This document shows, piece by piece, positions 26,301 through 38,300 of a stretch of DNA of 64,000 nt. The stretch's first letter is position 1. The number at the start of each line of letters is the position of its first letter. The notes beneath the pieces were generated by a model. It saw nothing but the letters and a program-made list of their open reading frames with translations, did not search any database and had not been told where the DNA came from. The DNA comes from Dendrolimus kikuchii (lineage: Eukaryota; Arthropoda; Insecta; Lepidoptera; Lasiocampidae). Made by a program: the position numbers and the translations under genes. Location: positions 11,505,338 to 11,569,337 of the forward strand of contig CM034401.1 in assembly GCA_019925095.2 (NCBI GenBank). Direction: 5' to 3'.

Positions 26301-29300
26301 ATTGTTTGTTTGGTTACTTTATCCGTGGGGTCAGTTTTGACCTTTTTATAAGTGCTTTCGTCCGATAAAAGATCTTGTATTTTACTATTGTAATCAGACG
26401 TATCCATGACGACAGTCGCGTTACCTTTATCTGCACGGAGCACGGTTATTTCTGGTTTATTGCGAATGTTTTTTAAGGCAATATATTCAGCACGAGTGAG
26501 ATTCGGTTTGGGTAGACGACTACGGCGTAAAACCGATGAGATATCTTGTCGTATAGCTTCCGCATCCTCTTTCTGCATGCTGTTCCTTACCAGACATTCC
26601 TCTACGTTGCAGATTATGTTTTCAAAAGGTATTTTTCGCGGGGTTATTGCGTAATTAAGGCCTTTTTCTAATACCGAAACGGTGTTTTTATCGAATGTTT
26701 GTTTTGACAGGTTAACCACCGACAGTGACATATGATTAGTGGTCGCGTTTCCGTGCACATCAACAATTGCTTCACAATGGAGCTCAGGTATATTTTTTTG
26801 CGCGTTCCTTGTACCAAGATGTTTGTTTTGGTTTGTTAGCATTTGGTTGTATTTTGAAATTTGGCGGTTTTTTAGTTGTTCATATTTGACCTTTGCTCTC
26901 TTGTTAACAATATCAATGTAGTTTTGGAAATCTTCTGTCGATAGTATTACCTGTATTTCATTGTTTTGCGTCTCGATAGCTCTATCTACGTGGTTCAAAT
27001 TTAAACGGTGTTGGCGGATAAGGCATCTTAATAACTTTAAACTAGCCTGGCGTAGAATGCTGGCGCTTCCCGATATATCTTTTTTAGATGTTAATTTTAC
27101 ACATACCGGTATAATATTATTATCGCGACACCTTTTTAAGAAATTTAACGATGTCACTAAACGCGCATGTTTTGTTTTTAGGCACTCACACCGCCGAATT
27201 TTATTTGCGATTTCCAGACCGTACTGGTTCACATAATATTTTCATAATTAAAATGGGTGGAAGGAAAAATAAAAGTAATTATCAGTCAAGTTGGTTTGTG
27301 TTCCGTTGTACGCAGAAAGAGCTCACAGTGTCTTGAGGTCTGGCAGCTGGTTTTTGCTGGGTTTGGGTCTTAATAGTTTTGATAATTGGATCCCAAACAG
27401 GTGGTACTTGCCAACCATCTTCTCTATTGAAATTTGGGTGTTTTTTGATTTCAATAGCCTCACGCATCATTCTAGGTATGAAACGATTCTCTTTCGCGAG
27501 GATTTGTGGGTTATCGAATCTGATGTAGTGGTTGGGTTTATCCAGCGTGTGTTCACTGATCGCAGACTTCGTAGACCTTGTGTGTTTCATGTCAGCAATG
27601 TGTTCTTTTACTCGTGTTTTTATGCTCCTCTTTGTTTGCCCAATGTATGACAATCCACACTCACAATCAAGCTTGTAAACCCCTGCATCCTGGAGTGGGA
27701 TATTGCATTTCACAGGTCACAGAAATTGGGTAATCTTTTTCTGCGGATGTTGTTTTTGTGAATTTTAGGTAACCCATACAGTTTAGGCGCTTTGGCGCAA
27801 GATGGTGTGAGTGCGGATACGTCTAAGCTTAATTTTTCGGAGTGTTTTTTCATAACCGCGATTGTTTGTTTGGTTACTTTATCCGTGGGGTCAGTTTTGA
27901 CCTTTTTATAAGTGCTTTCGTCCGATAAAAGATCTTGTATTTTACTATTGTAATCAGACGTATCCATGACGACAGTCGCGTTACCTTTATCTGCACGGAG
28001 CACGGTTATTTCTGGTTTATTGCGAATGTTTTTTAAGGCAATATATTCAGCACGAGTGAGATTCGGTTTGGGTAGACGACTACGGCGTAAAACCGATGAG
28101 ATATCTTGTCGTATAGCTTCCGCATCCTCTTTCTGCATGCTGTTCCTTACCAGACATTCCTCTACGTTGCAGATTATGTTTTCAAAAGGTATTTTTCGCG
28201 GGGTTATTGCGTAATTAAGGCCTTTTTCTAATACCGAAACGGTGTTTTTATCGAATGTTTGTTTTGACAGGTTAACCACCGACAGTGACATATGATTAGT
28301 GGTCGCGTTTCCGTGCACATCAACAATTGCTTCACAATGGAGCTCAGGTATATTTTTTTGCGCGTTCCTTGTACCAAGATGTTTGTTTTGGTTTGTTAGC
28401 ATTTGGTTGTATTTTGAAATTTGGCGGTTTTTTAGTTGTTCATATTTGACCTTTGCTCTCTTGTTAACAATATCAATGTAGTTTTGGAAATCTTCTGTCG
28501 ATAGTATTACCTGTATTTCATTGTTTTGCGTCTCGATAGCTCTATCTACGTGGTTCAAATTTAAACGGTGTTGGCGGATAAGGCATCTTAATAACTTTAA
28601 ACTAGCCTGGCGTAGAATGCTGGCGCTTCCCGATATATCTTTTTTAGATGTTAATTTTACACATACCGGTATAATATTATTATCGCGACACCTTTTTAAG
28701 AAATTTAACGATGTCACTAAACGCGCATGTTTTGTTTTTAGGCACTCACACCGCCGAATTTTATTTGCGATTTCCAGACCGTACTGGTTCACATAATATT
28801 TTCTTAAGTTTTCGCGACTTGTATACATAATAAAACTACGTTTTAACGGTTTTAAGCGCGGTAATTTTATTTGATTTTGGTTTTTCCGACGTTTCGGCCA
28901 CTTTTCAGTGGCCGTGATCACGGAAGACAAAGATGTCAAGTGTCAACGAGTATTGTTAAAGTTTTATTTAGCCTACCGCCAACTTATTAATTTTAATTAT
29001 TTAATTTTTAATTTTGTTTATGGTTATTATTTAATCTATGGGAGCCTAATCTAATTTACTACCGCTTCGCAACATGTTATGGCTTGAAGAGAAGAAGCGG
29101 CGCAAGAAACTCTTCAGCAAACATGCCTAGCTCTAATAATTTTATATAATATTAAAATGGGTGGAAGGAAAAATAAAAGTAATTATCAGTCAAGTTGGTT
29201 TGTGTTCCGTTGTACGCAGAAAGAGCTCACAGTGTCTTGAGGTCTGGCAGCTGGTTTTTGCTGGGTTTGGGTCTTAATAGTTTTGATAATTGGATCCCAA

Positions 29301-32300
29301 ACAGGTGGTACTTGCCAACCATCTTCTCTATTGAAATTTGGGTGTTTTTTGATTTCAATAGCCTCACGCATCATTCTAGGTATGAAACGATTCTCTTTCG
29401 CGAGGATTTGTGGGTTATCGAATCTGATGTAGTGGTTGGGTTTATCCAGCGTGTGTTCACTGATCGCAGACTTCGTAGACCTTGTGTGTTTCATGTCAGC
29501 AATGTGTTCTTTTACTCGTGTTTTTATGCTCCTCTTTGTTTGCCCAATGTATGACAATCCACACTCACAATCAAGCTTGTAAACCCCTGCATCCTGGAGT
29601 GGGATATTGCATTTCACAGGTCTCAGAAATTGGGTAATCTTTTTCTGCGGCTTGAAATATGTTTTGATTGAAGCTCGCCTGAGGATGTGACCAATTCTGT
29701 CTGTGACCCCCTTGATGTAGGGTAGGGTAGCAGGGCACCGCTCAACTGAAGGTGGTTTGGGGCCTTTGTGACGTTGGTGTGGAGTCTTCAGCTGATTGCG
29801 TTGTAGAACTCGCTTGACATGCTGAAGCTCTCCAGCTATGTGGTTCTCGTCACAAATTTTCCGTGCTCTCTGAAACAAAGATTTGCCCACGGTAGCTAAC
29901 TGACTAGGATGGTGGTGAGACGAACCATTAAGGTATTTATCTGTATGGGTAGGTTTCCTATACACCGTATGACCAAGAGTATTGTCAGGGTTCCTTAGGA
30001 TGAGCACATCCAGAAAAGCATGTTGTTTTTGTGAATTTTAGGTAACCCATACAGTTTAGGCGCTTTGGCGCAAGATGGTGTGAGTGCGGATACGTCTAAG
30101 CTTAATTTTTCGGAGTGTTTTTTCATAACCGCGATTGTTTGTTTGGTTACTTTATCCGTGGGGTCAGTTTTGACCTTTTTATAAGTGCTTTCGTCCGATA
30201 AAAGATCTTGTATTTTACTATTGTAATCAGACGTATCCATGACGACAGTCGCGTTACCTTTATCTGCACGGAGCACGGTTATTTCTGGTTTATTGCGAAT
30301 GTTTTTTAAGGCAATATATTCAGCACGAGTGAGATTCGGTTTGGGTAGACGACTACGGCGTAAAACCGATGAGATATCTTGTCGTATAGCTTCCGCATCC
30401 TCTTTCTGCATGCTGTTCCTTACCAGACATTCCTCTACGTTGCAGATTATGTTTTCAAAAGGTATTTTTCGCGGGGTTATTGCGTAATTAAGGCCTTTTT
30501 CTAATACCGAAACGGTGTTTTTATCGAATGTTTGTTTTGACAGGTTAACCACCGACAGTGACATATGATTAGTGGTCGCGTTTCCGTGCACATCAACAAT
30601 TGCTTCACAATGGAGCTCAGGTATATTTTTTTGCGCGTTCCTTGTACCAAGATGTTTGTTTTGGTTTGTTAGCATTTGGTTGTATTTTGAAATTTGGCGG
30701 TTTTTTAGTTGTTCATATTTGACCTTTGCTCTCTTGTTAACAATATCAATGTAGTTTTGGAAATCTTCTGTCGATAGTATTACCTGTATTTCATTGTTTT
30801 GCGTCTCGATAGCTCTATCTACGTGGTTCAAATTTAAACGGTGTTGGCGGATAAGGCATCTTAATAACTTTAAACTAGCCTGGCGTAGAATGCTGGCGCT
30901 TCCCGATATATCTTTTTTAGATGTTAATTTTACACATACCGGTATAATATTATTATCGCGACACCTTTTTAAGAAATTTAACGATGTCACTAAACGCGCA
31001 TGTTTTGTTTTTAGGCACTCACACCGCCGAATTTTATTTGCGATTTCCAGACCGTACTGGTTCACATAATATTTTCTTAAGTTTTCGCGACTTGTATACA
31101 TAATAAAACTACGTTTTAACGGTTTTAAGCGCGGTAATTTTATTTGATTTTGGTTTTTCCGACGTTTCGGCCACTTTTCAGTGGCCGTGATCACGGAAGA
31201 CAAAGATGTCAAGTGTCAACGAGTATTGTTAAAGTTTTATTTAGCCTACCGCCAACTTATTAATTTTAATTATTTAATTTTTAATTTTGTTTATGGTTAT
31301 TATTTAATCTATGGGAGCCTAATCTAATTTACTACCGCTTCGCAACATGTTATGGCTTGAAGAGAAGAAGCGGCGCAAGAAACTCTTCAGCAAACATGCC
31401 TAGCTCTAATAATTTTATATAATATTAAAATGGGTGGAAGGAAAAATAAAAGTAATTATCAGTCAAGTTGGTTTGTGTTCCGTTGTACGCAGAAAGAGCT
31501 CACAGTGTCTTGAGGTCTGGCAGCTGGTTTTTGCTGGGTTTGGGTCTTAATAGTTTTGATAATTGGATCCCAAACAGGTGGTACTTGCCAACCATCTTCT
31601 CTATTGAAATTTGGGTGTTTTTTGATTTCAATAGCCTCACGCATCATTCTAGGTATGAAACGATTCTCTTTCGCGAGGATTTGTGGGTTATCGAATCTGA
31701 TGTAGTGGTTGGGTTTATCCAGCGTGTGTTCACTGATCGCAGACTTCGTAGACCTTGTGTGTTTCATGTCAGCAATGTGTTCTTTTACTCGTGTTTTTAT
31801 GCTCCTCTTTGTTTGCCCAATGTATGACAATCCACACTCACAATCAAGCTTGTAAACCCCTGCATCCTGGAGTGGGATATTGCATTTCACAGGTCTCAGA
31901 AATTGGGTAATCTTTTTCTGCGGCTTGAAATATGTTTTGATTGAAGCTCGCCTGAGGATGTGACCAATTCTGTCTGTGACCCCCTTGATGTAGGGTAGGG
32001 TAGCAGGGCACCGCTCAACTGAAGGTGGTTTGGGGCCTTTGTGACGTTGGTGTGGAGTCTTCAGCTGATTGCGTTGTAGAACTCGCTTGACATGCTGAAG
32101 CTCTCCAGCTATGTGGTTCTCGTCACAAATTTTCCGTGCTCTCTGAAACAAAGATTTGCCCACGGTAGCTAACTGACTAGGATGGTGGTGAGACGAACCA
32201 TTAAGGTATTTATCTGTATGGGTAGGTTTCCTATACACCGTATGACCAAGAGTATTGTCAGGGTTCCTTAGGATGAGCACATCCAGAAAAGCTAATTTAT

Positions 32301-35300
32301 TATTTGCCTCTAGTTCCATAGTAAATTTAATATTACTGCTAATGGAATTGAGATGATCTAGAAATGCAGAGACTTTATCGTTTGGGAGGACGGCAAAAGT
32401 ATCGTCTACGTACCTTTTATACATCTTCGGCTTAGCCGGAGCGGTATCCAGTGCCTTCTGCTCGAAGTCTTCCATAAAAATGTCAGCTACGACAGGAGAC
32501 ACCGGTGAGCCCATGGCTACACCGTTGATTTGGTCGTAGAAGCCGTAGTCCCACACGAAATAGCCAGATGTGAGGCAATGTTTTAGTAGATCTGCATATT
32601 CCTCAGGCATGTTATTATCTATTAGCTTCCTTTTGACAATCTCAATGCAGTCTTCCACTGGTAAACTGGTAAATAAGGACTGGACATCAAAACTGACTAG
32701 TACTTCATCCTCAGCCAATGTCAAATTTTCAATTGCGCTGATGAAGTCGAAGGAATCCTTGACATGGTAGGGTGTGTTGCCGCGGAGATTGTTGAGTGTC
32801 TTCGCGAGATGTTGTGCCAGTCTGTATGTTGGTGAGTCAAGCTGGCTAACTATAGGGCGCAAGGGGATGTTGTTTTTGTGAATTTTAGGTAACCCATACA
32901 GTTTAGGCGCTTTGGCGCAAGATGGTGTGAGTGCGGATACGTCTAAGCTTAATTTTTCGGAGTGTTTTTTCATAACCGCGATTGTTTGTTTGGTTACTTT
33001 ATCCGTGGGGTCAGTTTTGACCTTTTTATAAGTGCTTTCGTCCGATAAAAGATCTTGTATTTTACTATTGTAATCAGACGTATCCATGACGACAGTCGCG
33101 TTACCTTTATCTGCACGGAGCACGGTTATTTCTGGTTTATTGCGAATGTTTTTTAAGGCAATATATTCAGCACGAGTGAGATTCGGTTTGGGTAGACGAC
33201 TACGGCGTAAAACCGATGAGATATCTTGTCGTATAGCTTCCGCATCCTCTTTCTGCATGCTGTTCCTTACCAGACATTCCTCTACGTTGCAGATTATGTT
33301 TTCAAAAGGTATTTTTCGCGGGGTTATTGCGTAATTAAGGCCTTTTTCTAATACCGAAACGGTGTTTTTATCGAATGTTTGTTTTGACAGGTTAACCACC
33401 GACAGTGACATATGATTAGTGGTCGCGTTTCCGTGCACATCAACAATTGCTTCACAATGGAGCTCAGGTATATTTTTTTGCGCGTTCCTTGTACCAAGAT
33501 GTTTGTTTTGGTTTGTTAGCATTTGGTTGTATTTTGAAATTTGGCGGTTTTTTAGTTGTTCATATTTGACCTTTGCTCTCTTGTTAACAATATCAATGTA
33601 GTTTTGGAAATCTTCTGTCGATAGTATTACCTGTATTTCATTGTTTTGCGTCTCGATAGCTCTATCTACGTGGTTCAAATTTAAACGGTGTTGGCGGATA
33701 AGGCATCTTAATAACTTTAAACTAGCCTGGCGTAGAATGCTGGCGCTTCCCGATATATCTTTTTTAGATGTTAATTTTACACATACCGGTATAATATTAT
33801 TATCGCGACACCTTTTTAAGAAATTTAACGATGTCACTAAACGCGCATGTTTTGTTTTTAGGCACTCACACCGCCGAATTTTATTTGCGATTTCCAGACC
33901 GTACTGGTTCACATAATATTTTCTTATCTTTGTCTTCCGTGATCACGGCCACTGAAAAGTGGCCGAAACGTCGGAAAAACCAAAATCAAATAAAATTACC
34001 GCGCTTAAAACCGTTAAAACGTAGTTTTATTATGTATACAAGTCGCGAAAACTTAAGAAAATATTATGTGAACCAGTACGGTCTGGAAATCGCAAATAAA
34101 ATTCGGCGGTGTGAGTGCCTAAAAACAAAACATGCGCGTTTAGTGACATCGTTAAATTTCTTAAAAAGGTGTCGCGATAATAATATTATACCGGTATGTG
34201 TAAAATTAACATCTAAAAAAGATATATCGGGAAGCGCCAGCATTCTACGCCAGGCTAGTTTAAAGTTATTAAGATGCCTTATCCGCCAACACCGTTTAAA
34301 TTTGAACCACGTAGATAGAGCTATCGAGACGCAAAACAATGAAATACAGGTAATACTATCGACAGAAGATTTCCAAAACTACATTGATATTGTTAACAAG
34401 AGAGCAAAGGTCAAATATGAACAACTAAAAAACCGCCAAATTTCAAAATACAACCAAATGCTAACAAACCAAAACAAACATCTTGGTACAAGGAACGCGC
34501 AAAAAAATATACCTGAGCTCCATTGTGAAGCAATTGTTGATGTGCACGGAAACGCGACCACTAATCATATGTCACTGTCGGTGGTTAACCTGTCAAAACA
34601 AACATTCGATAAAAACACCGTTTCGGTATTAGAAAAAGGCCTTAATTACGCAATAACCCCGCGAAAAATACCTTTTGAAAACATAATCTGCAACGTAGAG
34701 GAATGTCTGGTAAGGAACAGCATGCAGAAAGAGGATGCGGAAGCTATACGACAAGATATCTCATCGGTTTTACGCCGTAGTCGTCTACCCAAACCGAATC
34801 TCACTCGTGCTGAATATATTGCCTTAAAAAACATTCGCAATAAACCAGAAATAACCGTGCTCCGTGCAGATAAAGGTAACGCGACTGTCGTCATGGATAC
34901 GTCTGATTACAATAGTAAAATACAAGATCTTTTATCGGACGAAAGCACTTATAAAAAGGTCAAAACTGACCCCACGGATAAAGTAACCAAACAAACAATC
35001 GCGGTTATGAAAAAACACTCCGAAAAATTAAGCTTAGACGTATCCGCACTCACACCATCTTGCGCCAAAGCGCCTAAACTGTATGGGTTACCTAAAATCG
35101 ACTTCATCAGCGCAATTGAAAATTTGACATTGGCTGAGGATGAAGTACTAGTCAGTTTTGATGTCCAGTCCTTATTTACCAGTTTACCAGTGGAAGACTG
35201 CATTGAGATTGTCAAAAGGAAGCTAATAGATAATAACATGCCTGAGGAATATGCAGATCTACTAAAACATTGCCTCACATCTGGCTATTTCGTGTGGGAC

Positions 35301-38300
35301 TACGGCTTCTACGACCAAATCAACGGTGTAGCCATGGGCTCACCGGTGTCTCCTGTCGTAGCTGACATTTTTATGGAAGACTTCGAGCAGAAGGCACTGG
35401 ATACCGCTCCGGCTAAGCCGAAGATGTATAAAAGGTACGTAGACGATACTTTTGCCGTCCTCCCAAATGATAAAGTCTCTGCATTTCTAGATCATCTCAA
35501 TTCCATTAGCAGTAATATTAAATTTACTATGGAACTAGAGGCAAATAATAAATTAGCTTTTCTGGATGTGCTCATCCTAAGGAACCCTGACAATACTCTT
35601 GGTCATACGGTGTATAGGAAACCTACCCATACAGATAAATACCTTAATGGGTCGTCCTGTGAAATGCAATATCCCACTCCAGGATGCAGGGGTTTACAAG
35701 CTTGATTGTGAGTGTGGATTGTCATACATTGGGCAAACAAAGAGGAGCATAAAAACACGAGTAAAAGAACACATTGCTGACATGAAACACACAAGGTCTA
35801 CGAAGTCTGCGATCAGTGAACACACGCTGGATAAACCCAACCACTACATCAGATTCGATAACCCACAAATCCTCGCGAAAGAGAATCGTTTCATACCTAG
35901 AATGATGCGTGAGGCTATTGAAATCAAAAAACACCCAAATTTCAATAGAGAAGATGGTTGGCAAGTACCACCTGTTTGGGATCCAATTATCAAAACTATT
36001 AAGACCCAAACCCAGCAAAAACCAGCTGCCAGACCTCAAGACACTGTGAGCTCTTTCTGCGTACAACGGAACACAAACCAACTTGACTGATAATTACTTT
36101 TATTTTTCCTTCCACCCATTTTAATATTATATAAAATTATTAGAGCTAGGCATGTTTGCTGAAGAGTTTCTTGCGCCGCTTCTTCTCTTCAAGCCATAAC
36201 ATGTTGCGAAGCGGTAGTAAATTAGATTAGGCTCCCATAGATTAAATAATAACCATAAACAAAATTAAAAATTAAATAATTAAAATTAATAAGTTGGCGG
36301 TAGGCTAAATAAAACTTTAACAATACTCGTTGACACTTGACATCTTTGTCTTCCGTGATCACGGCCACTGAAAAGTGGCCGAAACGTCGGAAAAACCAAA
36401 ATCAAATAAAATTACCGCGCTTAAAACCGTTAAAACGTAGTTTTATTAAATATTTTTGAAGCTCTGTAAACTCCATTTTTCCCAGATTTTTTCTCCCCTC
36501 AGTTTAAAAGTTAAAAGAGAACTCAATTTTCACGACTTTGAGAGGTAATATCTCGCTCATCATCATCATCATTCAAGCGTTAAATTCCGGTTACTTTCGC
36601 TCTGACGCCGAGGGTCCGCTTTCCTACTTTTTATTATCTCGCTACCTATCGAATAAAGGTAAATAAGTTGTCAAGGATCATTATTCTGAATATCAAGATT
36701 TGACAAACAATACCCTATAGGACTTGTACGCTGAATAAAAAAAATCAACGCTCACATATATGTCAGCCACCCCTGTTCTTTTTTTTTGTCTCGAGTTAAA
36801 TACATTACTTTGTAGCGCCGTACAGGCTACACCTGGTCGTGTCCAGCCAAGAAACAAAAACTAAATTCTACAATATTTCAGGTGGACAAATTAAATCGAA
36901 TGAAAAACCTGTAGTAATTGTTGATATGCGAGAGTTCCGATCGGACCTTCCAGCTTTGCTACATAGAAAAGGAATCAATATTGAACCCGTCACCATTGCT
37001 GTAAGAATATTTATCATTTAAAATACCTTTTATCCTGCTCTGGAGTAGTCATTTTTTCTAAGCTCCATGATAAAAAAAGGTATTAATGGTTTGTTATTAA
37101 ATACAAAAGCAATCTCAACATTAAACTTTCCGGTACCATTAGTTATGTATTACAATAATCAACGTCATATCTACTTGCCTAGTAGCTCAGTAATTTGGTT
37201 CGAAAAAAAGGGGTTATCTGGAAAGTTGACCGGGACTTTTGAAAATGGATAATTTTATAGATTTCGAATCTATCTGAATGTCAATTTTGCCACCTCGTAT
37301 CGTTGCCGCTGGCACCGCCATAGTGGAAAACTGACACCCAATAGCAGTTTTTTAACAACACCTCCTTTCCAACTCATTTTACAATAAAAACACCAAGTAA
37401 AAAAATTAAACTAGAGAAAATATCTTACAATTTAAGTAATAACATTTTAAAACTACTTTTTAAGTTTTAAGGGCGGTAATTTATTTGTTTTTTTATTATT
37501 TCGAAGTTTCGGCCATTTTTTAGTAGCCGTGATCGCAGAAGACAAAGACGGCAAATGTCAATGAGTATTGTTAAAGTTTTATTTAGCCTACCACCAACTT
37601 GTTAATATTAATTAATTAGTTTTAATTTTGTTTATGATTTTTATGTACTCTATGGGACCTAATCTAATTTACCACCGCTTCGTAACATGTTGTGGCTTGA
37701 GAAGAAGCGGCGCAAGAAACTCTTTAGCAAACATGCCTTGCTCTAATAATTTTATATAATATTAAAATGGGTGAGAGGTAAAGTAAAAAGAAATTGTCAA
37801 TCAAGTTGGTTTGTGTTCCGGTGCACGCAGAAAAAGCTTACCGTATGTTTAGGTCTGGCAATGGGTTCTTTCTGGGTTTGGGTCTTAATAGTTTTGATAT
37901 TCGCGTCCCAAACAGGTGGTACTTGCTTTCAAAAACAGGTTGTTTTTCGTATATAGTCTAGTAAACTAAGGCGAAAAAAGAAGTAAATTACGAAATGGAA
38001 GCCAGCAAGCTATAACTTTGTGAAAACCTTTAGTTTTGTATTCTAAAATTGTCTCAAATTTTCTTTATAAAAGACTAATAATAGCAAAGGCAATCTAAGA
38101 CACAAATATGTACCTCTAAAATTTTTGATAAATAACCGTTATAAAACCATAACTGTTAAAAAAATAGATTGCACGTTTTCTTAGTTTAAGTTCAGTCTAG
38201 TTCACCATGTTTTTGTTCATAATTAGGTACCAACTAGTTTTAGGATTCTCATAAACATCACAGTACTTTCGATTTACTTTTTTTTATTTGATTTTGAGGC

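Larger units (their letters stand above)
22206..36448. mobile_element. 14.2-kb array of six Penelope-like element units in an XPF intron
   Basis: Six near-identical PLE units: five head-to-tail with the reading frame on - (called A-E here) and one inverted on + (F). Each unit carries a pseudo-LTR, an N-terminal region, some or all of a reverse transcriptase ([25 protein letters not shown]) and a C-terminal GIY-YIG endonuclease. The whole array is flanked by one direct repeat, aaatatttttgaa, at 22,193-22,205 and 36,448-36,460, and no such repeat separates the units. Without it the host intron would be about 530 bp. Near-identity between units means recent origin. A misassembly of a simpler locus cannot be excluded from sequence alone. 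Confidence 0.93.

Noticed and set aside
33831..34031. N-terminal extension of the + frame that continues through the E/F inversion into unit F
   Set aside because: The first part is antisense to unit E; the natural start of F is the ATG at 34,032 (MYTSREN).
22607..36081. Repeated 119-, 91-, 82- and 60-codon frames on the strand opposite the Penelope-like units
   Set aside because: They are antisense shadows of the PLE coding sequence; identical because the units are identical, with no family motifs of their own.
22206..36448. Reading the array as a CRISPR-like or tandem satellite
   Set aside because: Units are 1.6-2.8 kb, protein-coding with RT and GIY-YIG motifs, and bounded by a target duplication; no short repeat-spacer pattern exists.
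22206..36448. Internal gaps of the PLE units as introns
   Set aside because: Borders lack GT-AG (for example aacatc|ggtg and cctaaaatc|gac), vary between units and often break the frame.
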